Notes: generated by a model from the letters alone, not told the origin. A stretch of DNA of 64,000 nucleotides from Thermococcus sp. CX2 (GCF_012027555.1 NZ_SNUQ01000001.1:677661-741660); one strand, 5' to 3'. Counted from the stretch's first letter, positions 24,111 to 35,563 are shown. A program made the numbers and translations.

Positions 24111-25556
24111 TCACTTGGAGAAGAACTTCCTGAGCATCGGGAACATCTCTGTTGCCTGCTCCCTTGCTATCTCCTCGTAGAACCTGTAGAGGATACCGAC
24201 GGTAAGGAGGATTCCTGTTCCAGTACCGAGCGCTCCAAGGAAGTCTGCCAGCACTGCAACCAGCGCCAGGGTGAATGAACCCAGGAAGGTAACATAGGGT
24301 ATGTACCTGTTGAGCACCCTCTCGAGTATCCTTGGATCCCTTCTGAATCCTGGGATCTGAAGCCCGGCACTCTGAAGCTGCCTGGCTATGCTCTTGGCAT
24401 CTAGGCCAGTCAGCTCAACCCACAGGAATCCAAAGATTACTGACCAGCCTATTGTCATCAGGGCATAGACGAGTGCCCTCTGGGGGTCGGCTATGACATG
24501 ATAGATGTCCCTTGGGGGCGAGAGATAGGTGACAAAGCCACTTATTGGATAGCCGTTGCTGTCGAATGTCCCAAGCCAAGTGTAGCCAAAGTTGTTAAGC
24601 AGCCTGGCCCAGAGCTGTATATTGGCGTAGAGCGCGAAGGTAAGGATTATCGGTATGTTGCTGACGTACATGAACCTTATCGGGTACCTTCCGCGAACGG
24701 TTACGCGGCCGTAGCTGAGGGGTATCTCAACACGCATGCTCTCGAGGTAAACGACGACCAGGAACACTACGATAGTTGCCATGAGATCCATCATGTCCGG
24801 CAGGGTACCTCTGTAGATGGCTCCCGTAACGTCCCCATGAAGCAGATGCTGGATGAAAGCCGGGATTGCACCGATTATCGCTGGTCCTCCTGTGATCGGA
24901 TCGATGTACTCGGCGGTGGTCATTGGGTTGAGGGCTTTAACGATAACCGTCTGGGAAACTCCCGCGGCAATGAAGAGACTGATACCGCTGCCAATTCCCC
25001 ACTTGCTAACCAGCTCATCGAGAAGGATGAGCATCACGGAAGCGAATCCTAGCTGGAGAAGGATGAGTATCGCAAGACCTAGGCCTATGAAAATGGCTCC
25101 ATCTGGTGTCGTAACCGTCTGGAACGCACCGAGACCCATATCAACCTTACCGAACGCTCCTGCAAAGACGTATATGGCGGCCTCAAAGAAGCTCATGAAT
25201 ACCGCGAAGAGCTTTTGAGCCGCTTGATAAAACCTCCTATCCTCATGGTTTGAGAGATCAAGGTGAACTATGTCGGAACCGACGAGAAGCTGCATGATAA
25301 TACTAGCGGTGACAATTGGACCGATACCAAGGGTCAGAAGAGAACCGCTCCTACCGGCGAGAACGAATCTGAGCGTGGCGAAGTAGTCCTGAATCTGCGC
25401 TGGGATTCCATAGAGCGGAATCTCGGCGAGGATAAAGTACAGCAGCAGAACAATGCCTGTCCACATGAACTTCTCCTTGAGTGGGACGTGCCTCTTGGGC
25501 CTTTCAACTTCAGGGAAGTACCTCTCTATCGCGAACACTACGTTCCTTAATCCCAT
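24111..25556 (-). CDS. secY: protein translocase subunit SecY
   Basis: The product is 481 aa with ten membrane segments, the lateral gate and plug typical of SecY/Sec61-alpha, and signature stretches such as [19 protein letters not shown] and [14 protein letters not shown]. It forms the protein-conducting channel targeted by SRP. The ATG at 25556 follows GGGTG. It follows uL15, the universal order. Confidence 0.98.
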   Translation of the reverse strand: MGLRNVVFAIERYFPEVERPKRHVPLKEKFMWTGIVLLLYFILAEIPLYGIPAQIQDYFATLRFVLAGRSGSLLTLGIGPIVTASIIMQLLVGSDIVHLDLSNHEDRRFYQAAQKLFAVFMSFFEAAIYVFAGAFGKVDMGLGAFQTVTTPDGAIFIGLGLAILILLQLGFASVMLILLDELVSKWGIGSGISLFIAAGVSQTVIVKALNPMTTAEYIDPITGGPAIIGAIPAFIQHLLHGDVTGAIYRGTLPDMMDLMATIVVFLVVVYLESMRVEIPLSYGRVTVRGRYPIRFMYVSNIPIILTFALYANIQLWARLLNNFGYTWLGTFDSNGYPISGFVTYLSPPRDIYHVIADPQRALVYALMTIGWSVIFGFLWVELTGLDAKSIARQLQSAGLQIPGFRRDPRILERVLNRYIPYVTFLGSFTLALVAVLADFLGALGTGTGILLTVGILYRFYEEIAREQATEMFPMLRKFFSK

Positions 25557-25591
25557 GATTAACACCCGCCAGAAGTTAAATTAAAGGAAAA

Positions 25592-26038
25592 TCAGGCGAG
25601 GAGAACCTCGCCGCCAGCGGCCTTAATCTTCTCCTCGGCCTTGGGGGTGACGTAGTAGGCCTTAACGACTATGGCCCTGGTGAGCTTTCCTGAGCCGAGA
25701 ACCTTGTCAACGCCGAGCTGAGTGGTATCGACGATTATCTTTCCACCTTCCTCGTAGGCGATGCCCATCTGCATGAGCTCGTCGAGGTTCTCGTCGAGGA
25801 AGCTCAGGTTTACGGTCTGTGGGGTGTACTGAACAGCCTTCGGCCTGTGGAAGCCCCTCTTGCCGAGGTGGTCCGGGGCGTACTTGATGGTCCAGGTCCA
25901 CTTGGTGTTTTTCCTCTTTCCAGTTCCAGCCATTCCCTTACCGCCCTTGCTTCCACCGCCACGGTGCTTCTTCTTGCAGCCCCATCCGTGAGTGTGACTT
26001 CCGCGGAGCTTCCTAACCTTCTTCCTTCTCCTAATCAT
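25592..26038 (-). CDS. rpl15: ribosomal protein uL15
   Basis: The product is 148 aa. It starts [20 protein letters not shown], has a Gly/Lys-rich N-terminal region and the [20 protein letters not shown]-terminal signature. GAGGTGGCGAGAG precedes the ATG. Confidence 0.98.
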   Translation of the reverse strand: MIRRRKKVRKLRGSHTHGWGCKKKHRGGGSKGGKGMAGTGKRKNTKWTWTIKYAPDHLGKRGFHRPKAVQYTPQTVNLSFLDENLDELMQMGIAYEEGGKIIVDTTQLGVDKVLGSGKLTRAIVVKAYYVTPKAEEKIKAAGGEVLLA

Positions 26039-26049
26039 CTCTCGCCACC

Positions 26050-26517
26050 TCAGAGCATTCTCTCAATGAGCTCGTTAATCTTCTCGCCGCGGTAACCGAG
26101 GGCTCCGCCTTCCTTGAATGAGCGCTTCTTGCTTCCCTTGAGACCGCCCCTTGGTGGGTGGAGCCTGAAGACGGGCTTGATGTTCGGGAGGTCGGTGAGC
26201 TTCATCTCGCCCTCGACGACCTTTTTGGCGAACTCCTCTATGCTCATTCCGAGCTTCTCCTTGACGTACTCATCGGTAACCGGCTTGTTGCCTATGAGCC
26301 TGCCCCTCTTCCTGATGAGCTTGGCCAAGGTTTCCGCATCTATCTCGCCCCAGGTGATGTAGTCCTTGACCTTCTGAACCATGCCCTTGTAGCTCGGGGT
26401 GTCGTCGATGAGGACGAGGTGGTTGATCCTGTGGAGGCGGAGCATGGCGAGGGTGTCTCTCACTTCTCCCCTCGCCCTGATTCCGCTCCTAAGCCTGATG
26501 AGTGCAAGCTTTGCCAT
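26050..26517 (-). CDS. rpl30: ribosomal protein uL30
   Basis: The product is 155 aa, the long archaeal/eukaryotic form (L7-like). It starts [20 protein letters not shown], has [20 protein letters not shown] and ends with the archaeal-type [19 protein letters not shown]. It lies between uS5 and uL15. Confidence 0.97.
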   Translation of the reverse strand: MAKLALIRLRSGIRARGEVRDTLAMLRLHRINHLVLIDDTPSYKGMVQKVKDYITWGEIDAETLAKLIRKRGRLIGNKPVTDEYVKEKLGMSIEEFAKKVVEGEMKLTDLPNIKPVFRLHPPRGGLKGSKKRSFKEGGALGYRGEKINELIERML

Positions 26518-26528
26518 TCTCTCTCACC

Positions 26529-27236
26529 TCACTCCAGCTCAAAGTTGGCTGCCATCTCCCTTCCAACGACGATGCCGTACTTCTCAACCATCTCCGGCTT
26601 GATTGCAACCCTGTTGGTGTTGTAAAGCGCGTTGAAGACTGCCTTGGCGAAGTTGACAGTGGTCCTCGTCTCACCGAGGGTCTGGGACCAGACGTCCTGA
26701 ACGCCAGCGAGGCTGAGTATCTTCTTTCCAACGTCACCGATGACCAGTCCAAGGCCACGCGGTCCGGGCATGAGCCTGACGCGGACGCTTCCCTCCTTGC
26801 CCTCGACGGCGAACGGAATTGAGTGTGGCCTCCTGCACCTGCACTCCCAGCTTCCACAGCCGCGCTTTATCTCGATGATGTTCATCTTGGCGTAGTTGAT
26901 GGCCTTCCTGATGGCTATTCCGACCTCCTTGCCGTGGCCGATTCCAAGGCCAACGTAGCCGTCCCTGTTGCCCACAGCGGCAAGAACGCGGAAGCGAATC
27001 CTCCTACCGCTGTCGGTCATCCTAACCGTCAGAGCGATGTCGAGCACTTCCTGGTTCTCCCTGAGGTTAACCTCAGGAAGGAGCACGTCAACTATCTCGG
27101 GCTCCTTAATCTGGTAGCCCTTGCGGAATATCTCGTGAATGTCAGTTATCTGGCCCTCCTTGACGAGCATACCGAGCTTGGTCCTCGGCTGCCACTCCTC
27201 CAAAACCCTCTGGGCGATCTCCCTTGGGTCGCTCAT
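26529..27236 (-). CDS. rps5: ribosomal protein uS5
   Basis: The product is 235 aa with [20 protein letters not shown] and [20 protein letters not shown], the double-stranded-RNA-binding fold of uS5, plus a short Cys-containing [13 protein letters not shown] segment. It is a decoding-fidelity protein. Its start overlaps the uL18 stop by 4 bases. Confidence 0.98.
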   Translation of the reverse strand: MSDPREIAQRVLEEWQPRTKLGMLVKEGQITDIHEIFRKGYQIKEPEIVDVLLPEVNLRENQEVLDIALTVRMTDSGRRIRFRVLAAVGNRDGYVGLGIGHGKEVGIAIRKAINYAKMNIIEIKRGCGSWECRCRRPHSIPFAVEGKEGSVRVRLMPGPRGLGLVIGDVGKKILSLAGVQDVWSQTLGETRTTVNFAKAVFNALYNTNRVAIKPEMVEKYGIVVGREMAANFELE

Positions 27237-27838
27237 TCTCTCGCCTCCTCAAACTTTTCGATTATTCTCGCCTTGACCTCCTCAAAGTGCTCTGGGAGCT
27301 TTTCGGGCTCGAGGCCCTTAACGAGATAGCCACCGAACTGCTTCCTGTAGAGGGCCTCGTCCTCCTCCTTGAGGGCCTTGGCGTAGTTGGCAATGTGCTC
27401 GCCGGTTATCCTGTAGTCCTCCGGGTAGATCTCCTCGCTGTGCGGGACGTTCAAGCCGGCATCAACGGCTCCCTTGAGGACGGCGAAGACGCTCGAGCCC
27501 CTGGTCGGCGGGTGGAGGCCTATGTCAAGTATGGCCTCTTCAATGCCGGCCTTCTTGGCCTTGTAACCGATGAGCAGGCCAAGCAGGTAAGCGCTTGGCG
27601 TGTTGCCACCGTGGCCCTTCCAGCCGAAGTCCCTCATAAGCTCCCTGGTGTGAGCTGAAACGAGGGTCTTGTCACCCTTTGGATCGTAAACCACTATCTG
27701 GGCGATGTGGTGGTTGAGGCTCTTCCTCACGACAAGCCTCGGCTTGCCCGACTTAAGGAGAGCGAGCCTCTTGTGATAGTTAGTCTTACCTTCTCTCCTC
27801 CTCCTGAAGGGAACCCTATACCTCGGTCCGTGCGCCAT
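27233..27838 (-). CDS. rpl18: ribosomal protein uL18
   Basis: The product is 201 aa (long archaeal form). It has [20 protein letters not shown], the 5S-rRNA-binding [19 protein letters not shown] and a C-terminal archaeal extension. The ATG at 27838 follows GAGGTGAGAGAG. Confidence 0.97.
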   Translation of the reverse strand: MAHGPRYRVPFRRRREGKTNYHKRLALLKSGKPRLVVRKSLNHHIAQIVVYDPKGDKTLVSAHTRELMRDFGWKGHGGNTPSAYLLGLLIGYKAKKAGIEEAILDIGLHPPTRGSSVFAVLKGAVDAGLNVPHSEEIYPEDYRITGEHIANYAKALKEEDEALYRKQFGGYLVKGLEPEKLPEHFEEVKARIIEKFEEARE

Positions 27839-27848
27839 CTCTCTCACC

Positions 27849-28295
27849 TCACTCCTTCAGTATGCCGTGCTCCTGCATGAACAGGTAGAGCTGCCTCTTG
27901 TTCTTGAACTGACCACCCTTGGCCCTGATGTAGAGCCTCCTGTAGGTGTGCTCGTCTATCTTGCCCTCGGCCTTGAGCTTCCTGAGCTCCTTCCTGAGGG
28001 CCCTGATGGTCATCATCCAGCGCTCCTTCTTGCCCATCCTGGCGGTCTTCTTACCCTTCCTGCTTCCCGGGCCCCTGTGGCGGCCCTTCTTCCTGGCCTC
28101 CTGGTAGGCCCTCGCCCTGGCCCTGCTCTGGCCCTTGATGGGCTTCTTCTTTATGACGCCATCGTTGATGAGCCTCTTTATGTCCTCCCTCGTGATGGCA
28201 GCGGCGACGTCATCAATCCTCTCAGGGTCAATCCAGACCCTGTTCTCACCGCACTTCAAAATGTCAGCGGCAATCCTTCTCTGCATCTTAAGCAT
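27849..28295 (-). CDS. rpl19e: ribosomal protein eL19
   Basis: The product is 148 aa, very basic. It starts [20 protein letters not shown] and has [20 protein letters not shown] followed by a long helix. GAGGTGA precedes the ATG. It lies between eL32 and uL18, as usual. Confidence 0.97.
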   Translation of the reverse strand: MLKMQRRIAADILKCGENRVWIDPERIDDVAAAITREDIKRLINDGVIKKKPIKGQSRARARAYQEARKKGRHRGPGSRKGKKTARMGKKERWMMTIRALRKELRKLKAEGKIDEHTYRRLYIRAKGGQFKNKRQLYLFMQEHGILKE

Positions 28296-28306
28296 GACCG
28301 TTCACC

Positions 28307-28687
28307 TCACGGGTTGAGTACCTTCACACCAAGCTCCTTGGCCTTGGCAAGTATCATCTCTCTCTTCCTGGCACCGACAGTTCTCGCTATCCTCGCAGCC
28401 TGCCTGGTCGGGTCGATTGCCTCAAGCTCCTTGACGTTGTGGACGAGGACTTCCTCGTATCCGCTCGGGTGGAGCCCGCGGACAGCCTTGGGGGAGCTCC
28501 AACCGATGCTGGGTGAGCGCGCCTTGCCCTTCTTCTTGAGCCTCATCTTGCTGTCAATTCCCTTGGGCCTGCGCCACTTCGGGTTGTTCTTGAACTTGGG
28601 ATAGCGCCACCACTCCTGCCTGAGGAACCTTGGCTTCTTCCTCTTGAGCTTGGCCCTAATCCTAAGGAGTCTCGCCTTCTCGTTCAT
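28307..28687 (-). CDS. rpl32e: ribosomal protein eL32
   Basis: The product is 126 aa. It has [20 protein letters not shown] and the family signature [20 protein letters not shown], with a C-terminal [11 protein letters not shown] segment. It lies between uL6 and eL19. Confidence 0.97.
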   Translation of the reverse strand: MNEKARLLRIRAKLKRKKPRFLRQEWWRYPKFKNNPKWRRPKGIDSKMRLKKKGKARSPSIGWSSPKAVRGLHPSGYEEVLVHNVKELEAIDPTRQAARIARTVGARKREMILAKAKELGVKVLNP

Positions 28688-28697
28688 TTCTCACACC

Positions 28698-29252
28698 TCA
28701 GAACCTTATCGGCTTACCAGCCTTCTCGACAATGTAAATACCATCCTGGAAGACTCTCCTATCCCACTTGGTTATCCTGGTGGCCTGCTCGATGTTGGCC
28801 GCGGTCTGGCCAACGGCTTCCTTGTCAATGCCCTCGACGATGACCTCTGAACCCATGACCTTGACGGTAACTCCCGGGAGTATCTTGGCCCTCCTCGGGT
28901 TCTTCTCACCGAGGAAGTTCTCGATGACGACCTCGTCACCCTGAACCTTGACGGTCATCGGGAAGTGGCTGTAAACGACCTTGAGCTTGTAGGTGAAGCC
29001 CTCGGTGACACCCTTCACCATGTTGGCGATGTGGGCCTTGAAGGTCCTCGCTATGGCTATGTCCTTCTTCCTCGGGAACTCCTTGTAAACGACGACCTTG
29101 CCGTCCTCGGTGAATATCCTAACGCCAGGGTATTTGAGCTCCCTCTCGAGCTCTCCCTTCGGCCCCTTGACCTTGACAACGTTGTTCTCGACGGTGACCT
29201 CAACTCCCTCTGGAATCTCAACCTCTTCCCTTACCCACGCGTCTATCGGCAT
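28698..29252 (-). CDS. rpl6: ribosomal protein uL6
   Basis: The product is 184 aa with two repeated alpha/beta domains ([19 protein letters not shown] and [19 protein letters not shown]). The ATG at 29252 follows a GAGGTGAGAGAG-type SD. It lies between uS8 and eL32. Confidence 0.97.
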   Translation of the reverse strand: MPIDAWVREEVEIPEGVEVTVENNVVKVKGPKGELERELKYPGVRIFTEDGKVVVYKEFPRKKDIAIARTFKAHIANMVKGVTEGFTYKLKVVYSHFPMTVKVQGDEVVIENFLGEKNPRRAKILPGVTVKVMGSEVIVEGIDKEAVGQTAANIEQATRITKWDRRVFQDGIYIVEKAGKPIRF

Positions 29253-29262
29253 CTCTCTCACC

Positions 29263-29655
29263 TCAGTAGACGTACGCTATCAGCCTTCCGCCGATTCCCT
29301 TCTCTATGGCCTCTTTGTGGGTCATGACACCCTGAGAGGTCGAGACGATGAGGATACCGAACTCGAAGGCCGGAAGGAACCTCTTCTCCCAGGCCTCGTA
29401 CTCCCTCGCCTTGACCGGGAACCTCGGCTTTATCGCGCCGGCCTTGTTTATCTTGCCTATGAGCTGAACCCTGTAGATGCCGGCCCTTCCGTCGTCTATG
29501 AACTCAAACTCGCCTATGTAGCCGTTCTCCTGCATAACCCTGAGGACCTCTCCGATGAGCTTGGAGGCGGGCTTTATGTAAACCTCCTTCTTCCCGACCC
29601 TCTCGCTGTTGGTTATGTGTGAAAGCGCGTTCGCCAACGGGTCAAGCAAAGTCAT
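29263..29655 (-). CDS. rps8: ribosomal protein uS8
   Basis: The product is 130 aa. It starts [20 protein letters not shown] and has the C-terminal [20 protein letters not shown] signature that binds 16S rRNA helix 21. It follows uS14 in the operon. Confidence 0.98.
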   Translation of the reverse strand: MTLLDPLANALSHITNSERVGKKEVYIKPASKLIGEVLRVMQENGYIGEFEFIDDGRAGIYRVQLIGKINKAGAIKPRFPVKAREYEAWEKRFLPAFEFGILIVSTSQGVMTHKEAIEKGIGGRLIAYVY

Positions 29656-29666
29656 CTCCTCTCACC

Positions 29667-29837
29667 TCACTCGTACTTCTTAAAGCCCAGCTTGGGGGCT
29701 ATCTCTCTAAAGCAGTGCCTGCAGAGCATCAAGCCGTGGATCCTGATAATTGGGCCGTACTGTCCGCAGCGGACGCATCTCCTGGCGCCCTTTCCAAACT
29801 TCCTCGGCTTCCTCTTGTTGTAGTCAGCCTTCGCCAT
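29667..29837 (-). CDS. rps14: ribosomal protein uS14 (zinc-binding form)
   Basis: The product is 56 aa. It starts [20 protein letters not shown] and has CVRC and CRHC, the C+ zinc-binding form, and ends LGFKKYE. The start lies one base from the uL5 stop and the order uL5-uS14-uS8 is universal in archaea. Confidence 0.97.
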   Translation of the reverse strand: MAKADYNKRKPRKFGKGARRCVRCGQYGPIIRIHGLMLCRHCFREIAPKLGFKKYE

Positions 29838-29838
29838 C

Positions 29839-30390
29839 TCACAATCCCTCCACCTGGACGTTAAACTCCTCCATAGCGAAGACGATACCTTCCTCCTTGG
29901 TCAGCTTGTGCCTGTTCGGTATCTTCTTCCTCTGCCTCTTCCTCCTTGCGACCCTGAAACCTGGCCTCTCAAGGGTGACGCAGACGTCCATACCGAATAT
30001 ACCGATTTCGGGGTCGTATTCAACGCCCGGGATGTTGATGTGCTCGTCTATACCAAAGCAGAAGTTGCCGTGCTCGTCGAAGTTGCTCGCCTTGAGCTTG
30101 TTGTCAACCGCAGCGAGGAGCCTCCTGAGCATCTCCTCAGCCTTCTTGCCCCTGAGGGTGACCTTAACGGCTATCGGCTCACCGCGCCTGATTCCGAAGT
30201 CCTTGTTGGTCTGCTTGGCCCTTCTCCTTATCGGCTTCTGGCCGACGAGCTGCTCGAGCATGGTCTCGGCCTTGGTAAGCCTCTCACCGCTCTCGCCAAC
30301 TCCAATGTTGATGGTGACCTTCGCAATCCTGGGCTTCCTCATGGGGTGAGCTTCCCAGTCAGCAAGTATGGTCTCTCTGTTGATCTGCAT
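29839..30390 (-). CDS. rpl5: ribosomal protein uL5
   Basis: The product is 183 aa with [20 protein letters not shown] near the N-terminus, [20 protein letters not shown], and a C-terminal [20 protein letters not shown]. It binds 5S rRNA and contacts P-site tRNA. Confidence 0.98.
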   Translation of the reverse strand: MQINRETILADWEAHPMRKPRIAKVTINIGVGESGERLTKAETMLEQLVGQKPIRRRAKQTNKDFGIRRGEPIAVKVTLRGKKAEEMLRRLLAAVDNKLKASNFDEHGNFCFGIDEHINIPGVEYDPEIGIFGMDVCVTLERPGFRVARRKRQRKKIPNRHKLTKEEGIVFAMEEFNVQVEGL

Positions 30391-30401
30391 CTCATCTCAC
30401 C

Positions 30402-31148
30402 TCACGGAAGGGAAATCTCCGGCTTGTCCTTTCCAACCACGAAGGCGTACTCCTTCAGGGTGTCGAAGAGCTCACCGTTCTCGTCCTCGATGGTGACGAC
30501 GTCCGGCCATCCCATTGGGAACTGCCTGACCTCGACGACCTTACCCTTCCTGGCGACGTTCTTACCCTGGGTAACGAAGACGTAAGCACCGACCTCGAAG
30601 GGTATGACTTCGACTATCTCCCTCTCGGGAACGCGCATGAGTATGGTATCGGCGGTCTTGAACTTGTCCTTGGTCTCGTCGGTCAGTGAGCTGAGCCTGA
30701 TGAGGTGGTTGCTTCCGTCGTGGAGGTTGAGCTGGAGGTTGCCTCCCTTGACCATCCTCTTGTTGCTTATCCTGAGCGGCTTTATGTTGGCCTCTTTCTC
30801 GGTTATCGGGTGGAGTATGAGCTTGCCGATCCTGTTCGGGAGAACCCTGTAGTGCTCGCCGGTCTCTGGGATGGAGACGACGTCCATAATACCGACCGGG
30901 AACTTGTAGTCCTTCCTAACGCGGCCGTCGACGAGGATCTTGCCCTCGTTGAGGATCTTCCTGGCCTCGCGAGCGGTCCTGGCGTAGCCGAGGTAGTCCC
31001 TGACTATGTAGATCAGCGGTATTGAGGTCTTCATGCTGTGCGGACCCGGCCTCGGCCTGACCGCCCACTTATAGGCCTTCCTCTCAATATACCACTGATT
31101 TGGAGCGGCAAGCCTCTTAAGGTGTCTCTTGGCTCCCTTTCTCGCCAT
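30402..31148 (-). CDS. rps4e: ribosomal protein eS4
   Basis: The product is 248 aa. It starts [20 protein letters not shown], with an S4-type RNA-binding segment ([20 protein letters not shown]) and a C-terminal KOW motif. GGAGGG precedes the ATG at 31148. It lies between uL24 and uL5. Confidence 0.97.
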   Translation of the reverse strand: MARKGAKRHLKRLAAPNQWYIERKAYKWAVRPRPGPHSMKTSIPLIYIVRDYLGYARTAREARKILNEGKILVDGRVRKDYKFPVGIMDVVSIPETGEHYRVLPNRIGKLILHPITEKEANIKPLRISNKRMVKGGNLQLNLHDGSNHLIRLSSLTDETKDKFKTADTILMRVPEREIVEVIPFEVGAYVFVTQGKNVARKGKVVEVRQFPMGWPDVVTIEDENGELFDTLKEYAFVVGKDKPEISLP

Positions 31149-31150
31149 CT

Positions 31151-31513
31151 TCAAGCCCTCCTCTCAATTATCTTCTCCCTCTTCTCGTCCTCAAGGTTGA
31201 GCTCGACTATCATAACATTCGACGGGTGAACCGGGTAGAAGACCTCGGTGCCGTCGACCTTCTTCTGGGTGACGCCCTCGACGTAGATCCTGTACCTCTT
31301 GAGGTTGACCTCAACGACCTTTCCTTCCTTGCCCTTGTAGTCGCCGCGCATTATCCTGACCTTGTCGCCCTCCCTTATCGGAAGGTTCCTGACACCGTAC
31401 TTCTCCCTGAGCTCCCTCGAGAGGGGAGCGCTCATTATCTTGCTCCTAAGGTGAAGGGGAGCGTTGTAGAGGAACTTCCTCTGCTTCCTCGGCTGCTTGG
31501 TATCCAACTTCAT
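31151..31513 (-). CDS. rpl24: ribosomal protein uL24
   Basis: The product is 120 aa. It has [20 protein letters not shown] and the KOW motif [20 protein letters not shown]. The ATG at 31513 follows GAGGTGAGAAGG; the upstream frame (to 31534) would overlap the uL14 gene. Confidence 0.97.
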   Translation of the reverse strand: MKLDTKQPRKQRKFLYNAPLHLRSKIMSAPLSRELREKYGVRNLPIREGDKVRIMRGDYKGKEGKVVEVNLKRYRIYVEGVTQKKVDGTEVFYPVHPSNVMIVELNLEDEKREKIIERRA

Positions 31514-31523
31514 CCTTCTCACC

Positions 31524-31949
31524 TCACAACACAATGCTCGCTATGCTGCCGAGCCTAACCCACCTCTCGGCGGCCTCCCTGGCTATGGCACCCCTGATCT
31601 CGGTTCCCCTCGGAACACCCTCGGGGGTGACTATCGCGGCAGCGTTGTCCTCGAACTTGACGCGCATACCGTCGAGCCTTCTGTACTCCTTCCTCTGCCT
31701 GACAACAACGGCCCTGACGACCTGGTGCCTGATGTCAGGCCTACCCTTCTTAACGGTAGCGACAACCATGTCGCCGACACCGGCACTGGCAAGTCTCCTC
31801 CTGGTTCCCTTGTAGCCGACGACGCCGATGATCTGGATGACCTTGGCACCGCTGTTGTCTGCAACCTTAAGGTAAGCACCTATCGGCAGAGCGCGAGTCG
31901 GCCTGACGGGGCTAATACCCCTAGTAGCACCAGCACCCTTCTTCGCCAT
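31524..31949 (-). CDS. rpl14: ribosomal protein uL14
   Basis: The product is 141 aa with [20 protein letters not shown] and the conserved [20 protein letters not shown] ending. It contacts uL19/uL3-type partners at the subunit interface. The ATG at 31949 follows GAGAGGTGATAGCG. Confidence 0.97.
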   Translation of the reverse strand: MAKKGAGATRGISPVRPTRALPIGAYLKVADNSGAKVIQIIGVVGYKGTRRRLASAGVGDMVVATVKKGRPDIRHQVVRAVVVRQRKEYRRLDGMRVKFEDNAAAIVTPEGVPRGTEIRGAIAREAAERWVRLGSIASIVL

Positions 31950-31954
31950 CGCTA

Positions 31955-32290
31955 TCACCTCTCACCGGCCCTCTGGAGAATGCCAACGACGACAAAGCTC
32001 TTGGTCTTGCTGAGCGGCCTGGTCTCAGCGATGAGAACCTTGTCGCCAGGCTTGGCGTTAATGCACGGCGGGTTGTGCGCGTGTATCCTGCTCCTCCTGA
32101 GCTCATACCTCTCGTACTTCTTGAGGTAGTGGTAGTGCTGCCTCTCAACGGTGACGGTCCTCTTGGGCTTGTCGCTGACGACTATGCCCTCGAAGTACCT
32201 GCCGTGTATCTTGAGGTGTCCGTGCCACGGGCAGTGGGGATCGTCACACTTCTCAGCGGGAGGCTGAATCTTCAATCCTATCTCTCTCAT
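31955..32290 (-). CDS. rps17: ribosomal protein uS17
   Basis: The product is 111 aa, the archaeal form with an N-terminal extension containing [10 protein letters not shown] and the OB fold with [20 protein letters not shown]. The ATG at 32290 follows GGTGGAG and overlaps the rnp1 stop by 4 bases. Confidence 0.97.
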   Translation of the reverse strand: MREIGLKIQPPAEKCDDPHCPWHGHLKIHGRYFEGIVVSDKPKRTVTVERQHYHYLKKYERYELRRSRIHAHNPPCINAKPGDKVLIAETRPLSKTKSFVVVGILQRAGER

Positions 32291-32664
32291 CGTCTCCACC
32301 TCTTCTTCAATCTCATCTCGGGTCTTCCAATCAGTTCCCTTCCATCGATTCGTATCCTTTTATCGCCAACTTCAAACTCGAGCTCCACCACGTCCTTAGG
32401 GATAACCCAAACCCTCTCACCGCCGATGGTGAGGGTGTTCCTCGTCTCATCAAGGACGTAGCCCTCGATGCCAACCAGCTCTGGATGAGATGCCCTTATA
32501 ATCTTTGCTTTCAGGCCTATGAGCTCGTGCCAGATGATGTTTCTCGCTGTCACTCGATTTCTATCAAGTCCTCTGAAAATCCAAGGTCTGCTAGCAACTT
32601 CTTGACCCTTTCCCTGTGGTCGCCCTGGAGCTCTATCCTTCCTTTCTTTACAGTTCCGCCGCAT
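32287..32664 (-). CDS. rnp1: RNase P protein component 1 (Rpp29/Pop4)
   Basis: The product is 125 aa. The Sm-like barrel carries [36 protein letters not shown] and the [12 protein letters not shown] tail, all typical of archaeal Rpp29, which supports RNase P RNA with Rpp21. The ATG at 32664 lies 115 bases inside the aIF1 gene in another frame and gives the length I recall for Pyrococcus (about 127 aa). A GTG at 32553 overlapping the aIF1 TGA would give an 88-aa core protein. The true start is uncertain. Confidence 0.9.
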   Translation of the reverse strand: MRRNCKERKDRAPGRPQGKGQEVASRPWIFRGLDRNRVTARNIIWHELIGLKAKIIRASHPELVGIEGYVLDETRNTLTIGGERVWVIPKDVVELEFEVGDKRIRIDGRELIGRPEMRLKKRWRR

Positions 32665-32846
32665 GCCAGCTTCGCCTTCAGCTTTTTGGCTATGTCCTCG
32701 AGGTCAAACTCCTTCTCATCTATGCCCTCGATTATGGTCTTAAGCTTTCCGTAACGGGCCTTCTCTATGTATACCCTAATTCTCTGCTGCTCCTTCAGGA
32801 CCTCCTTAAAGAGCATCTCATCCAGAGGGTTAACGATCCTAGGCAC
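32550..32846 (-). CDS. translation initiation factor aIF1 (SUI1)
   Basis: The product is 98 aa with the SUI1 fold: [20 protein letters not shown], then [20 protein letters not shown] and the C-terminal [14 protein letters not shown]. It binds the small subunit and monitors start-codon choice. The start is a GTG at 32846 after AAAGGTGAT. Its last 115 bases are shared with the rnp1 frame. Confidence 0.96.
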   Translation of the reverse strand: MPRIVNPLDEMLFKEVLKEQQRIRVYIEKARYGKLKTIIEGIDEKEFDLEDIAKKLKAKLACGGTVKKGRIELQGDHRERVKKLLADLGFSEDLIEIE

Positions 32847-32852
32847 TAACCA

Positions 32853-33053
32853 TCACCTTTTCTCCCTAAGCTTCTCCTTCTTTATGGTAAGCAGGCGCGC
32901 GATGTCGCGCCTGAGGTTGCGGATGACCATGGGGTTCTCCATAGAGGCCCCCATGGTGAGCACACCCCTCTCTTTGGCAAGCTCGAGGCGGAGCTCCCTG
33001 ATCTTCTTGTCGATCTCCTCAATGCTCATTTCCCTAATCTCGCTCGGCTTCAT
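32853..33053 (-). CDS. rpl29: ribosomal protein uL29
   Basis: The product is 66 aa, a two-helix protein starting [20 protein letters not shown] and ending [11 protein letters not shown]. It lies near the exit tunnel where SRP docks. Its start overlaps the uS3 stop by 4 bases. Confidence 0.97.
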   Translation of the reverse strand: MKPSEIREMSIEEIDKKIRELRLELAKERGVLTMGASMENPMVIRNLRRDIARLLTIKKEKLREKR

Positions 33054-33673
33054 TCTCCACTCACCTCTTCCTCAACGGGCTTTTCAATGACCTCAATCTC
33101 GTCCGGAAGCTTGGCGTCAGGTGGCATGATGGAGACCTTGACACCTATGACACCGAGCTTGAGGAGTGCCTGGGCGTAGCCCTTGCTGACGAGGGTCTCG
33201 GCCGGGTTTCCGACCTTGGCAAGGTAGCCCTGGTAGAACCTGACGCTCTTAGCCCTCTCGCCAGTGAGCTTGCCGCTGAGCCTGATCTCGACACCCCTGG
33301 CGCCGTTCCTCATGATGGCCCTTATGGCAGCGTAGGCAGCCCTCCTGAAGTGGACGCCCCTCTCAAGGGCCTGGGCGAGCCTCACGGCCTGAACCTTGGC
33401 GTTGAGGTAGGGGTTCTTTATCTCCTCGACCTCGATCTGCGGGTTCTCGAGGCCAAACTGCCTCTCGAGAACCCTGGTGAGCTCCCTAATGCGCCTTCCA
33501 CCCCTTCCTATGACGTAGCCAGGGTTGGCGGCGAAGATGATAACCTTGGTTCCAAGGGGGGTCTTCTTGATGTCAATACCACCGTAGCCCGCGCGCCTGA
33601 GCTCCTTCTCGAGGTACTCGTCGATGAGCATCTCCTTAACGCCTTCCTTGATGAAGTATCTCTCGATCGCCAA
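33050..33673 (-). CDS. rps3: ribosomal protein uS3
   Basis: The product is 207 aa. It has a KH domain ([20 protein letters not shown]) and a C-terminal domain with [20 protein letters not shown]; the acidic tail is archaeal. The start is a TTG at 33673 after GGAGGTGAG, giving an (M)[10 protein letters not shown] start; the GTG at 33682 lies within the SD. Confidence 0.96.
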   Translation of the reverse strand: MAIERYFIKEGVKEMLIDEYLEKELRRAGYGGIDIKKTPLGTKVIIFAANPGYVIGRGGRRIRELTRVLERQFGLENPQIEVEEIKNPYLNAKVQAVRLAQALERGVHFRRAAYAAIRAIMRNGARGVEIRLSGKLTGERAKSVRFYQGYLAKVGNPAETLVSKGYAQALLKLGVIGVKVSIMPPDAKLPDEIEVIEKPVEEEVSGE

Positions 33674-33678
33674 AAGGC

Positions 33679-34149
33679 TCACCTCCTAACTTCCTCCACA
33701 ACTATCTCTATGTGGGTGGTCTGTTCGTTGAACGGTGTGGCCCTACCAAAGGCCTTTGGAATGTATCCGCGGAGCACTGGTCCCCTGTGGGCGGCGGCGT
33801 GGATTATCTTAAGCCTGTCCGGGTCGAGGCCCTTCTGCTCGGCGTTGTTCTTGGCGTTGAGGAGAACCTTCTTGACGGCCTTGGCGACCTTGACCGGGTA
33901 CCTACCTGGACCGAAGCCATTACCCGGCTTGTGGCCCTGGCTGTCGTTGAAGCGCCTCATTGGGACCGGCCTCTTGAGGGCTATGACGTCGTCGAGGTAC
34001 CTCAGAGCGTCGTTGAGCATCATGCCCCTTATCTCCCTGAGGAGCTCGACGCTGTGCTTCGGGGAAATCCTAAGGTCCCTTCCGCTCGCGCGAGCCATCC
34101 TCTCTGGGTCAAAATTTTGGAATGAGTAGGAAAACCTTCCCCTAGACAT
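33679..34149 (-). CDS. rpl22: ribosomal protein uL22
   Basis: The product is 156 aa. It starts [20 protein letters not shown] and has the tunnel-loop region and [18 protein letters not shown] end. It lines the peptide exit tunnel. Confidence 0.97.
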   Translation of the reverse strand: MSRGRFSYSFQNFDPERMARASGRDLRISPKHSVELLREIRGMMLNDALRYLDDVIALKRPVPMRRFNDSQGHKPGNGFGPGRYPVKVAKAVKKVLLNAKNNAEQKGLDPDRLKIIHAAAHRGPVLRGYIPKAFGRATPFNEQTTHIEIVVEEVRR

Positions 34150-34159
34150 TCAGACCACC

Positions 34160-34561
34160 TCACTTGATCGCCACGAACATCGATGACCTGGTTGCACCAA
34201 CACCAGGTGAGCCGTGCTGGACTACCTTCCTGGTGAGGGCAAACTCGCCGAGGTAGTGGCCTATCATCTCCTCCTTTATCTCGATGGGGACGAACTCCTT
34301 TCCGTTGTAGACGTGGATGGTCATGCCGACCATCTCTGGAAGGATGACCATGTCCCTGCTGTGGGTCCTTATCGGCTTGTTGTACTTGCCCTTCTTGGCG
34401 AGGCGTATCTTCCTGAGGAGCTTCTTCTGCTCCGGGCTGAGGCCCCTCTTGAGGCTCCTCCTCTGCCTCGCCGGAAGGAGCTTGGCGAAGTCCTCGAGTG
34501 ACATGTTGAGCAGTTCCTCAAAGGTGTAGCCCCTATACCTAAACTCCTTCTTTCTCGCCAT
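34160..34561 (-). CDS. rps19: ribosomal protein uS19
   Basis: The product is 133 aa, the archaeal/eukaryotic form (S15-like) with [20 protein letters not shown] at the N-terminus and [20 protein letters not shown] in the core. The ATG at 34561 overlaps the uL2 stop region by only a few bases. Confidence 0.97.
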   Translation of the reverse strand: MARKKEFRYRGYTFEELLNMSLEDFAKLLPARQRRSLKRGLSPEQKKLLRKIRLAKKGKYNKPIRTHSRDMVILPEMVGMTIHVYNGKEFVPIEIKEEMIGHYLGEFALTRKVVQHGSPGVGATRSSMFVAIK

Positions 34562-34563
34562 CT

Positions 34564-35283
34564 TCACTTCCTCCTACCAGTTCTTCTCGCAGCTATGTGA
34601 CCGACCTTCCTTCCGGGCGGAGCGCGCCTCGAAACGGTGCTCGGCCTGCCTATGTGGTGCTCCTTACCACCGTGCGGGTGGTTGACGGCGTTCATCTTGA
34701 CACCCCTCGGCTTCGGCCAGAACCTGTTCCTGGCTTTGGCTATGTAGTAGGCCTTTCCTGCCTTGACGATGGGCTTCTCGAGCCTACCGCCGCCGGCGAC
34801 GACACCGATGGTGGCCCTGCACATGGGGTTGAACTGCTTGAGCTCACCGCTCGGGAGCTGGACGATGACCTTATCCTTCTCCCTGCTGACGACGAGGGCG
34901 TAGCTACCGCCAGCCCTAACGTACTTGCCGCCATCTCCTGGGGCGCCCTCGATGTCGTAGACGTAGCTTCCCTCCGGAATCATGGCAAGCGGGAGGGTGT
35001 TGCCTATCTTTATTGGGGCGTTCGGTCCGATGGCTATCTCCTCACCGACGAGGATTCCCTCTGGGGCAATGATAAGCTTCTCGGCGCCGTTCTCGAATTT
35101 AACCCTGGCAACTGGGGCAGTCCTTCCAGGGTCGTGGAGTATCTCAACGACCTTGCCGACGAGGGTCTTCTCCCTGGTCAGGTTGAGCGGGAGGTACCTA
35201 ACGGCTCCCCTATAGCGGTGGGAGGGAGCCCTAAAGGTGGTGGTTCCCTTTCCTCTCCTCTGCTGAATCAAACTCTTTCCCAT
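34564..35283 (-). CDS. rpl2: ribosomal protein uL2
   Basis: The product is 239 aa. It starts [20 protein letters not shown] and has the conserved peptidyl-transferase-near loop [20 protein letters not shown]. It is needed for subunit association and activity. The ATG at 35283 is the family start. Confidence 0.98.
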   Translation of the reverse strand: MGKSLIQQRRGKGTTTFRAPSHRYRGAVRYLPLNLTREKTLVGKVVEILHDPGRTAPVARVKFENGAEKLIIAPEGILVGEEIAIGPNAPIKIGNTLPLAMIPEGSYVYDIEGAPGDGGKYVRAGGSYALVVSREKDKVIVQLPSGELKQFNPMCRATIGVVAGGGRLEKPIVKAGKAYYIAKARNRFWPKPRGVKMNAVNHPHGGKEHHIGRPSTVSRRAPPGRKVGHIAARRTGRRK

Positions 35284-35296
35284 CTCACTCACCCCA

Positions 35297-35557
35297 TCAG
35301 AACAATCCTATCCTTGCGGCGATTTCACTTGCGCTGTACTCGGGCTTGAGCTTCACATAGGCCTTCTTCTCGCCCCTCATGGTGATGAGGGTGTTGACCT
35401 TCTCGACCTTGACCTGGAACATCTCTTCCACGGCCCTCTTGATGTCGCTCTTGGTGGCCCTTCTGTCAACTATGAAGGTGAGCTTGTTCTCGTTCTCTAT
35501 CATTGCAACAGCCTTCTCGGTGACGACCGGCCTGACAATAACCTTGTATGGGTCCAT
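35297..35557 (-). CDS. rpl23: ribosomal protein uL23
   Basis: The product is 86 aa. It starts [20 protein letters not shown] with the beta-hairpin [18 protein letters not shown]. It forms the docking site for SRP54 and chaperones at the tunnel exit. Confidence 0.98.
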   Translation of the reverse strand: MDPYKVIVRPVVTEKAVAMIENENKLTFIVDRRATKSDIKRAVEEMFQVKVEKVNTLITMRGEKKAYVKLKPEYSASEIAARIGLF

Positions 35558-35563
35558 CTCTCA

